Shown here: positions 35,801 to 44,872 of the stretch, one piece after another
Numbering within the stretch: the first letter of the stretch is position 1
Layout of the letters: each line of letters begins with the position of its first letter
Source: Bacillota bacterium
GTDB taxonomy: Bacteria > Bacillota > Clostridia > Peptostreptococcales > Anaerovoracaceae
Direction of reading: 5' to 3'
NCBI GenBank assembly: GCA_017436705.1
Contig: JAFSCP010000018.1
Location: forward strand, 16,419 to 80,418
Length of the DNA stretch: 64,000 nucleotides
Made by a program: the position numbers and the translations under genes
The notes under the pieces: generated by a model
What the model was told of the DNA's origin: nothing
The model's database searches: none
Seen by the model: the letters and a program-made list of their open reading frames with translations, nothing else

Positions 35801-37000
35801 TTATTCTGCCTTATATACTTCCTTGCCGCCGCATACGTTGAGGAGGCACTTGCCATAAACTTTGTGTCCTGCAAACGGTGTTGCTCTGCCCTTTGTAGCA
35901 AATTCTTCAGGCTTGACTTCGTATTCTTCGCCAAGCTCCCATACTGCAAAGTCACCGTTTTCTTCGGCTGATGGCAGTCCGAAACGCTTACGGGGGTTTT
36001 CGCTCATCAGCTTCACAAGCTGCTCCATGGTCATGATGCCTGTCTTCACAAAATGTGTATACATGACTGGGAAGGCTGTTTCCAGTCCTACGATACCCAT
36101 TGCACTGTCCTTGAGGCCTCTTGATTTTTCTTCTTCACTGTGTGGTGCATGGTCTGTTGCAATCATGTCGATTGTGCCGTCCAGCAGTCCTTCAATAAGC
36201 GCCTGACGGTCTTCCGCACTTCTGATCGGTGGGTTCATTTTGAAACGTGCATCTTCCTGCAGGTCTTCGTCGCAGAACACCAGATAGTGAGGTGCTGTTT
36301 CGCAGGTTACGTCCACGCCTCTTGCCTTGGCCTTTCTGATTACTTCCACAGTTTCCTTGGTTGAAATATGGCATACATGGTAACTGCAGCCGGTTTCTTC
36401 TGCCAGCTTCAGGTCTCTTTCAACAGGTTTCCATTCGCTGGCTGAGTTGATGCCCTTGTGACCGTGTGCCTTTGCATACTTGCCGTCATGAATGTAGCCT
36501 CCTGCTCTTTCTTCCATGTCTTCGCAGTGAGCTACAATCATCTTACCCATTGCCTTGGCACGTACCATCGCTTCCTTCATCAGCTTCTTGTCGTTGAGAC
36601 CTACGCCGTCATCACTGAAACCGATTACATGCGGTGCCATTGCTTCCAGGTCTGCCATTTCCCTGCCTTTTTCGCCCACTGTGATTGCACCGTAAGGTAT
36701 TACGTTTATTACCGCATCCTTTTCGATGATATCCAGCTGCTGCTGCAGGCTTTCCATGCAGTCAGGCACAGGATTAAGATTTGGCATTGAGCAGACCCAG
36801 GAATATCCTCCCCGTGCTGCCGCCTGAGTGCCTGTCTTTATTGTTTCCTTATAAAAAAATCCCGGCTCTCGTAAATGAACATGAACATCTACAAAAGAAG
36901 GGACAATTATTGCGTCTTTATCAAGTTGGGAAATAAGGGAATCGATTTTTCCCTTGGTTGTTTCGTTTAAGCTGTCTGTGTGCAGAAATAGGTTCTTCAT
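35801..37000 (-). CDS. pyrC: Dihydroorotase
   Basis: 399 residues from ATG 37000 with AGAGGAG upstream; an in-frame extension into the leader terminator is rejected. Class I dihydroorotase: the metal motif VDVHVHLREPGFFYKET is seen at about residues 46-62, then IVAHCEDM, YHVCHISTKE and ATDHAPHSEEEK. It closes carbamoyl aspartate to dihydroorotate. First gene of the operon and directly behind the attenuator. No carA/carB is seen in the window. Confidence 0.96.
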   Translation of the reverse strand: MKNLFLHTDSLNETTKGKIDSLISQLDKDAIIVPSFVDVHVHLREPGFFYKETIKTGTQAAARGGYSWVCSMPNLNPVPDCMESLQQQLDIIEKDAVINVIPYGAITVGEKGREMADLEAMAPHVIGFSDDGVGLNDKKLMKEAMVRAKAMGKMIVAHCEDMEERAGGYIHDGKYAKAHGHKGINSASEWKPVERDLKLAEETGCSYHVCHISTKETVEVIRKAKARGVDVTCETAPHYLVFCDEDLQEDARFKMNPPIRSAEDRQALIEGLLDGTIDMIATDHAPHSEEEKSRGLKDSAMGIVGLETAFPVMYTHFVKTGIMTMEQLVKLMSENPRKRFGLPSAEENGDFAVWELGEEYEVKPEEFATKGRATPFAGHKVYGKCLLNVCGGKEVYKAE

Positions 37001-37028
37001 TTTTGCTCCTCTGATAACTTTACCTAAC

Positions 37029-37133
37029 AAAAAAACTTGCCATTACGGCAAGCTACGTTCATAAAAACCTACGGGCATAGTACTCCCCGTGCATACTTTT
37101 ATATGACCATCTTGCCGATCTCTCTGTATCGTC
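37029..37133 (-). promoter_or_regulatory. PyrR-type attenuator leader of the pyr operon
   Basis: The minus-strand leader contains GAUACAGAGAGAUC (around 37117-37131), which fits the PyrR loop consensus ARUCCNGNGAGGYU at most positions and can fold as a CGAU/AUCG hairpin. Directly after it comes CGGCAAG (37111-37117), complementary to CTTGCCG (37046-37052), the 5' arm of a terminator CTTGCC-GTAAT-GGCAAG plus seven T (37029-37052). So three exclusive folds exist: protein-binding hairpin, antiterminator and terminator, as in Bacillus pyr attenuation. No pyrR gene is in the window. Confidence 0.8.
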
Positions 37134-37155
37134 TTAAAGATTTATTCCACAAGAA

Positions 37156-37184
37156 ATAATACCACGGCTGCCGGCTCATGTCAA
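37156..37184 (-). promoter_or_regulatory. Promoter of the pyrimidine operon
   Basis: Consensus -35 TTGACA (37179-37184), 17-base spacer, -10 TATTAT (37156-37161). The leader that follows is about 150 bases to the pyrC start. Confidence 0.88.
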
Positions 37185-37265
37185 CAAAAAATGATGATGG
37201 ATTTCTATGTTTTTTTGTGTTATACTTGTGGTTGTTCAATAAAAGACACCTCAGGAGGACAAAAA

Positions 37266-37898
37266 ATGTCAGAGACTTTAATTCTGGTTTTTGAACTTAT
37301 AGGCACAGTCGCCTTTTCCATTTCAGGCGCCATGACCGGTCTTAAAAAAAGGATGGACATACTCGGTGTAATTATCCTTGGCCTCACCACTGCTGTAGGC
37401 GGCGGTGTAATCCGCGACCTGATTCTGGGAATAACCCCGCCCAACACTTTCCGCAACCCGGTATACGCAACCGTTGCGATTCTCACAGCAGCACTTTTCT
37501 TTATGCCGAAAGTCCACAGGGCACTTATGAGCCATAAGCATCTTTACGATACGCTGATGCTTTGGATGGACTCACTGGGCCTTGGAATCTTCACAGTTAT
37601 GGGTATCCAGACAGCATACACCGTAGGCGGAAACCACAGCATTTTCCTTATGTTTTTCGTGGGTGTGGTAACCGGTGTCGGCGGCGGCGTACTCCGCGAT
37701 ATTATGGCCGGCGACCGTCCGTACATCTTCGTAAAACATTTCTATGCCAGTGCCTCCCTTGCCGGGGCTTTCGTTCACATCATCATGCAGCCTGCATGGG
37801 GCAGCGCCGCTGCCATGATTGCCGGAACTGTAACGGTAGTCATTCTCAGACTCCTTGCCGCAAAGTATCACTGGAGCCTGCCGAAGGCAGATATTTAA
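37266..37898 (+). CDS. UPF0126/TRIC-family membrane protein (YvgT-like)
   Basis: 210 residues from ATG 37266 (AGGAGGACAAAAA upstream); a longer frame overlaps the pyr promoter and is not used. Two repeats of the family signature are present: TTAVGGGVIRDLILGITPP and VTGVGGGVLRDIMAGDRP, each after a pair of helices, with about seven helices in total. Relatives are prokaryotic trimeric intracellular cation (TRIC) channels. Divergent from the pyr operon. The ion handled is not evident. Confidence 0.9.
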   Translation: MSETLILVFELIGTVAFSISGAMTGLKKRMDILGVIILGLTTAVGGGVIRDLILGITPPNTFRNPVYATVAILTAALFFMPKVHRALMSHKHLYDTLMLWMDSLGLGIFTVMGIQTAYTVGGNHSIFLMFFVGVVTGVGGGVLRDIMAGDRPYIFVKHFYASASLAGAFVHIIMQPAWGSAAAMIAGTVTVVILRLLAAKYHWSLPKADI

Positions 37899-37917
37899 TA
37901 TTATTCCTGAAAAACAT

Positions 37918-37957
37918 AAGTCCCTTATGCTGTTCTGCAGCAAAAGGGACTTTTTTT
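37918..37957 (+). terminator. Terminator between the convergent TRIC and ABC genes
   Basis: Stem AAGTCCCTT / AAGGGACTT with an internal CTG/CAG pairing, followed by seven T on the plus strand; the minus-strand reading has a weaker T run. Confidence 0.85.
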
Positions 37958-37960
37958 AAT

Positions 37961-38623
37961 CTATGCTCTTGTAATTACACCTTTTTTCATAACATAATGA
38001 ATCATATCCGGACGTATACATGACAAATCATGTGTACTTATGATAATTGTCTTTCCTTCCGCAGCCTGACGCTGGAAATAGTCCATAATCATAGCTGTAT
38101 TTTCTTCATCCAGATCTGATGTCGGTTCATCGGCAACAACAAGCTCAGGTCCGTGTACAAACGCTCTGGCAATGGCCACACGTCTGCGTTCACCACCGGA
38201 AAGATTTGACGGATAATCATAGGCCATAGTGTCCAGACCAAACTCACGGAGCAGTTCCATAGCCTTTTCTTCCAGCCCTTCATACCTGCCGCAGAGCTTA
38301 TGAGGCAGGCAGATGTTTTCCAGAACCGTAAAGTTAGACAGCAGGCTGTCTCCCTGCAGTATATAACTTACTTTATTAGCCCTGAGCTCTGTAAGCTGTT
38401 TTTCTGAATAATTGGTTATATCTTCGCCATTGAAAAAAATCTCTCCGCTGTCTGCCTTTGTTATACCGCATACAAGATGGAAGAAAGTACTTTTCCCACA
38501 TCCGGAAGGGCCTGTAAGAATACAGAACTCTCCCTTGTCCAGTGAAAAATCAACATGGTCCACAGCTTCAAATGTTTTTTCCTGACGTGAAAATGACTTA
38601 GTCAACTGTTTTGTCCTCAGCAT
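37961..38623 (-). CDS. ABC transporter ATP-binding protein (LolD/MacB class)
   Basis: 220 residues, a single nucleotide-binding domain: Walker A GPSGCGKST, Q-loop in KVSYILQGDSLLSNFTV, signature LSGGERRR, Walker B LVVADEPTSDLDEE and switch His in ISTHD. It belongs to the class that pairs with FtsX/MacB permeases. Its start overlaps the stop of the FtsX permease gene (TAATG). Expected to drive export or membrane remodelling with that permease rather than import. Confidence 0.92.
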   Translation of the reverse strand: MLRTKQLTKSFSRQEKTFEAVDHVDFSLDKGEFCILTGPSGCGKSTFFHLVCGITKADSGEIFFNGEDITNYSEKQLTELRANKVSYILQGDSLLSNFTVLENICLPHKLCGRYEGLEEKAMELLREFGLDTMAYDYPSNLSGGERRRVAIARAFVHGPELVVADEPTSDLDEENTAMIMDYFQRQAAEGKTIIISTHDLSCIRPDMIHYVMKKGVITRA

Positions 38624-39828
38624 TACATTTCCTCCCCTTTAATTAAAGCATCCAGATTGTTGCGGCTTACTTTCCATGCGGAATAAAGTGATGCTGCCAC
38701 AGAAACCACCAGCGCCAGGCCTGTACACCTGAGGCCGAGCATAAGCATGTATGCAATATCACTGTTCAGCTGAGGAAGCTCCATAACATTTACAATGGTG
38801 CCGCCAAAAATCATGATTACAGCTACGGATACGGCAGTTCCGATGAGGCCGCCTGCCAGACCAATCATAAAGCCTTCTGTCAGAACAATTCCTGATAATT
38901 TACTGCTGTCCGCACCCAGAGAAGCAAGAATACCGAATTCTTTAGTTCTTTCATTGATTGTAATTGTAAATATGCAAAGCAGTGCCGCAACTACCAGCAC
39001 AGAAATAAGTCCCATAAGGATTCTGGTGTAGCTGCCCATGCTTTCAACGGATGCCATAGCATCGGACATGATTCCGTTGGTTGTATAAGCTGATACAGGG
39101 CTTCCGTCCGGAAGTTTGAAATTGATTGCCCCTGCAATGGTTGTAATAGGCATATCCTCTTCAGCACGGATCATCAGAGAAGATACCATCTGGCGCACAT
39201 CAGGAGTTTCTCCAAAAAACTTCACCCATGTTTCGCCGTTCATCATATCCTGTGCAGTATCATAATTCATGAAAACACAGCTGTCATAGCTGGTGCCGGT
39301 CTTTTCAAGCTGGCCTATTACCTTATATTCCACATTGAAAAACTTCATTGTTCCTGAATCTCCTGGAGTAATGGAGCTTCCGACAATAAATTCACCGCGG
39401 CCAGGCATTTTGATGCCGTCATCTTCCAACCATGAGCTTACGATGAAATCTGTTTCAGGATCGAAGGCAATCAGCTGAACTGCAGAATCGCAGCAGCTTG
39501 CTGACATGGTCTGCATGTAGAGCTGTGGTGATATCGCTTCGATACCATCAACATTTTTTATATCTTCTACCCATTTGCTGTCAAAGGAGAAATTGCACAG
39601 TTCACCCATAAACAGTGAATCTGCCATGCTGCTTTCATATTCCTTTGGAACAACGATTACATCTGCACCTATACGGTTTACTGTCTTTTCAAGACTCGCT
39701 TCCATGCTGTCCACAAGCACAGAACTCATAAACAGGGATGCTGCCAGCATGAACACAAAGAAAACCATACACCATGTTCTTACCGGTCTGCGCTGAAGAT
39801 TCTTTAATGCCACAATCTGCGTAATCAT
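38623..39828 (-). CDS. FtsX/MacB-type ABC transporter permease
   Basis: 401 residues: N-terminal helix (about 18-40), a large extracytoplasmic MacB-like region (residues 45-270), then three helices in the FtsX domain (ILMGLISVLVVAALLCIFTI, ... , LVVSVAASLYSAWKV). The family signature ERTKEFGILASLGA lies after the second helix. The outer domain has a CC pair (SASCCDSAVQL). It overlaps the DUF4418 gene by 4 bases (ATGA). Substrate unknown. Confidence 0.9.
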   Translation of the reverse strand: MITQIVALKNLQRRPVRTWCMVFFVFMLAASLFMSSVLVDSMEASLEKTVNRIGADVIVVPKEYESSMADSLFMGELCNFSFDSKWVEDIKNVDGIEAISPQLYMQTMSASCCDSAVQLIAFDPETDFIVSSWLEDDGIKMPGRGEFIVGSSITPGDSGTMKFFNVEYKVIGQLEKTGTSYDSCVFMNYDTAQDMMNGETWVKFFGETPDVRQMVSSLMIRAEEDMPITTIAGAINFKLPDGSPVSAYTTNGIMSDAMASVESMGSYTRILMGLISVLVVAALLCIFTITINERTKEFGILASLGADSSKLSGIVLTEGFMIGLAGGLIGTAVSVAVIMIFGGTIVNVMELPQLNSDIAYMLMLGLRCTGLALVVSVAASLYSAWKVSRNNLDALIKGEEM

Positions 39829-40268
39829 CTTGCTGCCCCCTGCTTCCCGCTGCCTTTAAGGCCTGTAATAAGAGCCAGCACGCCGCATACCATTTCAATA
39901 AGCGCACACATCTTTGCAAAAGGTGCTGTTAAATTACAAGGCATATCTATGTTGGCACATATACCGATTCCCATTGAATTGCTGAATATAACAAATACCA
40001 CCGCTGCCAGTGCAATTGTCATAACACCACATGCCACTCCCTGCCTGGTCACAAGGTAAAGCAGTGCGTTTACAATCATAAGTACTCCTAAACATACAAG
40101 TACCACGCCTGTATAATAACATTTCATATGTACTTCTTTACCGCTTGTAAGTTCCAGCATGCCGCTGCACACAGGTACTACCTTTGTCACAAGCACAATC
40201 ATAACAGCTGCAATCACAGCCTGAACTGCAGCAATTACTGTGCCTTTCTTTTCATTGTTCTTTCTCAT
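39825..40268 (-). CDS. DUF4418-family four-helix membrane protein
   Basis: 147 residues with four hydrophobic helices. The conserved cysteines typical of DUF4418 are visible: VVPVCSGM, HMKCYYTG, GICANIDMPCNLTAPF. These lie near the outer face and could bind a metal or form disulfides. DUF4418 genes commonly travel with an FtsX permease and an ABC ATPase, as here; the three overlap or touch. The function of the set is unknown. Confidence 0.8.
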   Translation of the reverse strand: MRKNNEKKGTVIAAVQAVIAAVMIVLVTKVVPVCSGMLELTSGKEVHMKCYYTGVVLVCLGVLMIVNALLYLVTRQGVACGVMTIALAAVVFVIFSNSMGIGICANIDMPCNLTAPFAKMCALIEMVCGVLALITGLKGSGKQGAAR

Positions 40269-40355
40269 TACTGTATTCCTTTCGTGTAAAACTTAATGTT
40301 TACTTTTGAGTCAGGTATATAGTAATGCTGTTTTGTGACATTATTGTGTCATTAT

Positions 40356-41768
40356 TCAATTATCAAGGTTTTTGTCTATTGGAATTATGAATACAAATCT
40401 TGTTCCTTTAGCCTCTTTACTATACATATTGACAGTTATTCCGTGGCGTTTTGCAATATTTTTCATAATTACCAGTCCCAGACCGGTTCCTTCGCCCGAT
40501 GATGCGCGGAAGAACTTATTATAAATAGTCGCCTGTTTTTCCTCAGGAATTCCATATCCCTCATCCTCGATTGCAATATAATAATTATTGGTTTCGCGCT
40601 TTACTTCAATTCTTACATTCTTTTCTCTGTCTGAATACTTGATTGCGTTGTCCAGCACGGTTATAAACATCTGGCGCAATCTGCCGTAGTCACCCTCAAA
40701 TATCCACTCGTCAGCAATATGGTCAAAATGAACATTTATGTCCTTCTGCCTTGCCATGAGTCTGGTACTTCTTACTGCATCTTCCAGTACCAGCAGCAGG
40801 TCCAGTCTTTCCTTCTCTATGGAAAACTCTTCATTTTCCAGTCTGGAAAGCTCGAGCATATCGTTTACCAGGCGCTGCAGGGAAACTGCCTCTGCCACCA
40901 TCTGCTCATGATAATCCTTACATTTTTCATCATCAACCAGACCGTCTCTCAGAGCTTCAGCTGAGCTTCTGATTACAGCTACCGGCGTACGGAGTTCGTG
41001 AGACAGGTTAACGATATAGTTTTTCTGCATCTGCTCTGATGCTTCCAGTTTCTTTGCCAGAAAATCAGTCTGTTCTGCCAGTTCGCCGATTTCATTGTTG
41101 TCACTGACGTGAGTTTCCGCTTTGTAATTTCCCTTGGTAAGTTCTCTGGTAGCTGCAGCTATTTTATGAATGGGAACCATGAATCGCTTCGCAAGGAAGG
41201 ATGATATGAGCACAGCAACAATAAGCGCTATAATCAGGCTGCAAAGCAGAATAGTCAGGGAAAGCAGAAAACTTGCCTTGTCCATATCGTACTTATCAAC
41301 CATTACAACTACTGCAATGGTTTCGCCCATCTCCTTTACCGGCATTCCGATATATATCAGCAATCCGTCTGCATTCTTCATTGTTTCCTGCTTATATTCA
41401 CCGGTCATGAAAACATTTTCTGCGAAGGCACTTACTTCCTCCGTAGGCGTTTTTTCAATGGAAACAGTCACCCCGCATGAGCATGGGCAGACGAATTTTT
41501 CGCTGTCCCTGCTTACAAAATATGCATCGGCCAGGGAAATATCATCCAGCACCCTGATATAAGCGCTCAGTTCCTGATTGTCGGTACATCCGGCAATATA
41601 ATTTTCCAGTCTTCCGGTGATAACTTCTGCTCTCGCCTGAAGTTCTTCTTCATGGTGATGGAAAGAATAATATTTAAAAGTGCCGCAGAATCCCAGAAAT
41701 ACTGTAACTGCAAGCAATACTGCTACTGTAACAAAATATAAAAAAAGTTTTCTGGTAATCTTATTCAT
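40356..41768 (-). CDS. Membrane sensor histidine kinase
   Basis: 470 residues from ATG 41768, chosen for GAGG 6 bases upstream (a TTG at 41780 is possible). Helix at about 6-28, an extracytoplasmic sensor to about 170 containing FVCPCSCGVTV, second helix, HAMP, HisKA with phosphorylated His in NLSHELRTPVAVI, and HATPase with LDNAIKYS and EDEGYGIPEE. Pairs with the response regulator it overlaps by 8 bases. The Cys-rich CPCSC patch in the sensor suggests metal or redox sensing, which is an inference. Confidence 0.92.
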   Translation of the reverse strand: MNKITRKLFLYFVTVAVLLAVTVFLGFCGTFKYYSFHHHEEELQARAEVITGRLENYIAGCTDNQELSAYIRVLDDISLADAYFVSRDSEKFVCPCSCGVTVSIEKTPTEEVSAFAENVFMTGEYKQETMKNADGLLIYIGMPVKEMGETIAVVVMVDKYDMDKASFLLSLTILLCSLIIALIVAVLISSFLAKRFMVPIHKIAAATRELTKGNYKAETHVSDNNEIGELAEQTDFLAKKLEASEQMQKNYIVNLSHELRTPVAVIRSSAEALRDGLVDDEKCKDYHEQMVAEAVSLQRLVNDMLELSRLENEEFSIEKERLDLLLVLEDAVRSTRLMARQKDINVHFDHIADEWIFEGDYGRLRQMFITVLDNAIKYSDREKNVRIEVKRETNNYYIAIEDEGYGIPEEKQATIYNKFFRASSGEGTGLGLVIMKNIAKRHGITVNMYSKEAKGTRFVFIIPIDKNLDN

Positions 41769-42456
41769 TGCTGACCTCAAATTTATATCCTACGCCGCGG
41801 ACTGTAACTATGTCCCAGTCCGGATGCCTGCACTGTTCCAGTTTGGCACGGAGCCTTTTTATATGGGTATCGACGGTTCTTGTATCTCCGAAATAGTCAT
41901 ATCCCCATACGGAGTCCAGAATATGGGTACGTGAAAACACAATATCCGGATTGGATGCCAGAAGTATGAGAATCTCCACTTCTTTTTTAGTCATTGCCAG
42001 TTTGTTTTCACCCACAAATACCTGATATTTTTCCGGATAGATTCTCAGGCTTCCTTTTGCAATAACTTCCTCAGGCTGCATTGATGCAGTGGCTGTACCC
42101 ATGCGCCGCAAAATCGCTCTGAGCCGCGCCATTACCTCTTCAGGTGAAAAAGGCTTCAGAATATAATCGTCTGCCCCTATATCCAACCCCATTATTTTAT
42201 CGTAATCATCTCCGCGGGCAGTTATCATAATAATCGGCACCATGGAAGTCTGTCTGATTTTTTTGCATACATCAAAACCATCAAGCGCCGGCATCATCAC
42301 ATCCAGCAGAACGGCATCATATTCCCTTTTGCCGAATTCTTCAACAGCGCTGATTCCGTCCGCTGCAGTATATACCTGATAGTCTTCTTTTATTGCATAT
42401 TGGGTAAGAACATCTATAATCTGCTTGTTGTCATCTGCAATTAAAATTTTCTTCAC
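41761..42456 (-). CDS. OmpR/PhoB-type response regulator
   Basis: 231 residues from GTG 42456, with GGAG 8 bases ahead, beginning KKILIADDNKQIIDVL. Receiver domain with phospho-Asp in DAVLLDVMMPALDG, Thr/Ser in IIMITARGDD and Lys in ILKPFSPEE; then a winged-helix DNA-binding domain (SRTHILDSVWGYDYFGDTRTVDTHIKRLRAKL). Cognate of the kinase gene that follows. The downstream DUF4418-FtsX-ATPase genes on the same strand are likely targets. Confidence 0.93.
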   Translation of the reverse strand: MKKILIADDNKQIIDVLTQYAIKEDYQVYTAADGISAVEEFGKREYDAVLLDVMMPALDGFDVCKKIRQTSMVPIIMITARGDDYDKIMGLDIGADDYILKPFSPEEVMARLRAILRRMGTATASMQPEEVIAKGSLRIYPEKYQVFVGENKLAMTKKEVEILILLASNPDIVFSRTHILDSVWGYDYFGDTRTVDTHIKRLRAKLEQCRHPDWDIVTVRGVGYKFEVSNE

Positions 42457-42580
42457 AACAAATTCTCCTTCTCCCATTTGGTAGTCGACAAATTTTATCA
42501 CGAAGGAATATATAAAACAACGCTTATAGAATAAAGTAATAGCTTACCACCTTAACCATATATTTCAGCTATACTGAAAT

Positions 42581-42615
42581 GAAACAGCCCCCTGAATGAT
42601 TCAGAGAGCTGTTTC
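42581..42615 (-). terminator. Terminator after the GLUG-repeat gene
   Basis: Stem GAAACAGC / GCTGTTTC with an inner CTGAA/TTCAG pairing, 26 bases past the stop. A separate perfect repeat TTTCAG-CTATA-CTGAAA lies just beyond it (42563-42579). Confidence 0.65.
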
Positions 42616-42640
42616 GGTGATTAGTCTATGTAATTATACA

Positions 42641-44173
42641 TTATTTTTCTTTGTTGTTCTTGAGGATCAGTCTCTTCTTGTCCTTGGAGTAAGTCCAGTA
42701 CTTGCTGGAAAGTTTAGAGCAGTTTGCTGAAGTGATTGCAGAAACCTTGGTTGCCTTGGCAGTCCAGTCTTTCCATGTTACGCCGCTTGCGCCGTATGCC
42801 TTGGCAGAGCTTGTGTAGTAGTTGTAGTTGATGGTACGCTTCATGTCATATTCCGGACCGGAATAAGTTCCGAAGATGGAACCCTTAAACTGGGTTTCAC
42901 CGGTAACCTTACCTGTGTTGTAGTTGTACTTGGCACTTGTACCGGTAACATAAGCGTTACCTGCAAGACCGCCGACCATACCCTGGTCTCCTGCCTTGGA
43001 CATGGAAACGGCGCCTGTATTGTAGCAGTATGTCATTTTATAAATTTCACCGGCTACACCGCCTACATATAAATAGCTGGCTTTTGCGGAAGCAGAAACT
43101 TTACCCTTGTTGTATGTCTGGGATGGGCTGCCGCTACCGACTACGCCGCCCACAAAAGCTTCTCTTGCTTCACCAGTGAGGGAAACAGCACCCTTGTTGT
43201 AGCACTTGGAAACGGTATTAGCCTCACAAGCCACACCTGCAACTCTAACATCGCTGCCGTTTGCACCGCTTACTTTGATCTTGCCTGTGTTGTAGCAGGA
43301 AGTAAGACCTTCCTTGCCATCTGTTGTAACGCCTGCCACTTTGACTGCGTAAGTTTTCTGACCGATATCAGTCAAAGTAACGGTAATGTCACCGCTGTTT
43401 TTTGTGGATGATAACTTGGTCCCTGACGCATTAGAGACACCTGCGATTGAAACGCTGGATGCAAAACCTTCAAAAGTGATATCTCCTGTGTTGGAACAGC
43501 TCTTTATAGTATTGCTTGCGTAAACTGCAGGAGATAATCCGAAAATATTTACACTTGCCCCTGAATATCCGTTTTTGCCTGTAACGATTTTGGCATTGAT
43601 ATCCATTTTGTTCTTGCAGCTCTTTATGGTCGCATCTTTATAAATATACGTGGAAAGACCACCGAAAGTATAGCTTGCCTGATCAGCGCTGCCGTTCAGG
43701 TTTACTGTACCTTCCAGCGTAATATTTTCGAAAGTACATCCGTTATCTGCCCAGTAAGTGAGGACGCCAAACTTCATACCTGCGTCAGAGGTGATATTAA
43801 TATTCACACCGGACAGGGTCAGATTCTTAAATGTGGCACCGCTGCACTTGCCAAAAAGTGCACTGCCTTCAATATATCCGCCCTTGTGGTTATAAGTGAT
43901 ACCAGTGAGCTTGTGGCCGTTACCATCGAGAGTGCCATAGAAAGCAGTCTTTGGCGGATATTCATATTTGAACAGTGTGAAACCTTCAGGGATTTCAATA
44001 TCCGCTGTGAGGTAGTACTTGCCGTATGGATCGTTTTCTATTGCCTTGAGTTCTTCCAAAGTAGCAATCGGTGTGCCCTCTGGTGTTTCTGCTGCGTAAG
44101 CCGCGCCTGTACTGAAGCACATTGTGAACATTACAGACAGTACAAGTAATAATGTAAATAATTTTCTTCTCAT
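42641..44173 (-). CDS. Secreted GLUG-repeat protein
   Basis: 510 residues with a signal peptide (MRRKLFTLLLVLSV ... GAAYAAETPEG, cleavage near residue 28). The body is repeats built on (S)xCYNTGxIxxx...xxVGGVAG, as in CYNTGKIKV, CYNKGAVSL, TYNKGKVSA, CYNTGAVSM and YNTGKVTGE, which are GLUG motifs expected to fold as a beta-helix. The N-terminal LEELKAIENDPYGKYYLTADIEIP is the usual lead-in to such domains. No LPXTG, SLH or other anchor is seen, so it is probably released or loosely held. It may bind a surface glycan or host ligand. Confidence 0.85.
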   Translation of the reverse strand: MRRKLFTLLLVLSVMFTMCFSTGAAYAAETPEGTPIATLEELKAIENDPYGKYYLTADIEIPEGFTLFKYEYPPKTAFYGTLDGNGHKLTGITYNHKGGYIEGSALFGKCSGATFKNLTLSGVNINITSDAGMKFGVLTYWADNGCTFENITLEGTVNLNGSADQASYTFGGLSTYIYKDATIKSCKNKMDINAKIVTGKNGYSGASVNIFGLSPAVYASNTIKSCSNTGDITFEGFASSVSIAGVSNASGTKLSSTKNSGDITVTLTDIGQKTYAVKVAGVTTDGKEGLTSCYNTGKIKVSGANGSDVRVAGVACEANTVSKCYNKGAVSLTGEAREAFVGGVVGSGSPSQTYNKGKVSASAKASYLYVGGVAGEIYKMTYCYNTGAVSMSKAGDQGMVGGLAGNAYVTGTSAKYNYNTGKVTGETQFKGSIFGTYSGPEYDMKRTINYNYYTSSAKAYGASGVTWKDWTAKATKVSAITSANCSKLSSKYWTYSKDKKRLILKNNKEK

Positions 44174-44298
44174 ATGTCTTTCCTCCCTGGAATAAAACTT
44201 TTGAGTATTATAGATGATATTACATTATCACATTTCGGGAAGAAAAATTACAAAAGGCACGAGTGGTCGGTTTTGTTCCGTGAAATGCACTTTATCCG

Positions 44299-44853
44299 CT
44301 ATATTTCTTTAATCACAGCACATGGATTACCTGCTGCAAATGTGTTTGCCGGAATGTCCCTGACAACCACACTGCCTGCACCGATTGTGCAGTTGTCGCC
44401 TATGGTCACACCCGGACAGACGATGACACCTGCTCCGAACCACACATTGCTGCCCACCGTAACCGGTCTGAATGTCTGATATCCCGCATTGCGTCTTTCC
44501 GGGTCAATGGGATGGACTACCGTAACAAATGTGCAGTCAGGCCCGATAAATACATTGTCCCCGAAAGTAATTCTGCCGCCGTCCATGAGTTTGCAGTTAC
44601 AGTTTGCAAAGAAATTCTTTCCGAAAGAAATATAGTCACCGTATTCGCAGATGAACGGAGTCTTGATTGTACAGCCTTCATTTGCTGCGTCTTTTATGAG
44701 CTGCAGGAGAAGTTCTTTTCTCTTTTCAGGCTGATCAGGAGGTGTGTTGTTAAGCTCAAAACAAATCAGCTCTGCCCTGTCCCTCTGTTTTTTCAGTTCT
44801 TCATCGCCGCGTCTGAACTCCAGCCCGGCCATTGCTTTTTCTTTTTCAGTCAT
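44299..44853 (-). CDS. Maltose/galactoside O-acetyltransferase family protein
   Basis: 184 residues with the Maa/LacA/NodL layout: N-terminal Mac helices (EKAMAGLEFRRGDEELKKQRDRA), then a left-handed beta-helix of hexapeptide repeats ending VTIGDNCTIGAGSVVVRDIPANTFAAGNPC. The catalytic His is in FVTVVHPIDPERRNAGYQ. It acetylates a sugar hydroxyl with acetyl-CoA; the natural substrate is uncertain. Stands 20 bases after the EFR1 gene. Confidence 0.93.
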   Translation of the reverse strand: MTEKEKAMAGLEFRRGDEELKKQRDRAELICFELNNTPPDQPEKRKELLLQLIKDAANEGCTIKTPFICEYGDYISFGKNFFANCNCKLMDGGRITFGDNVFIGPDCTFVTVVHPIDPERRNAGYQTFRPVTVGSNVWFGAGVIVCPGVTIGDNCTIGAGSVVVRDIPANTFAAGNPCAVIKEI

Positions 44854-44872
44854 ACGCTTATTCCTTATGAGA

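Noticed and set aside
42563..42579. TTTCAG-CTATA-CTGAAA as an operator
   Set aside because: It sits between a terminator and the response regulator leader and recurs nowhere else noticed; too little to call regulatory.
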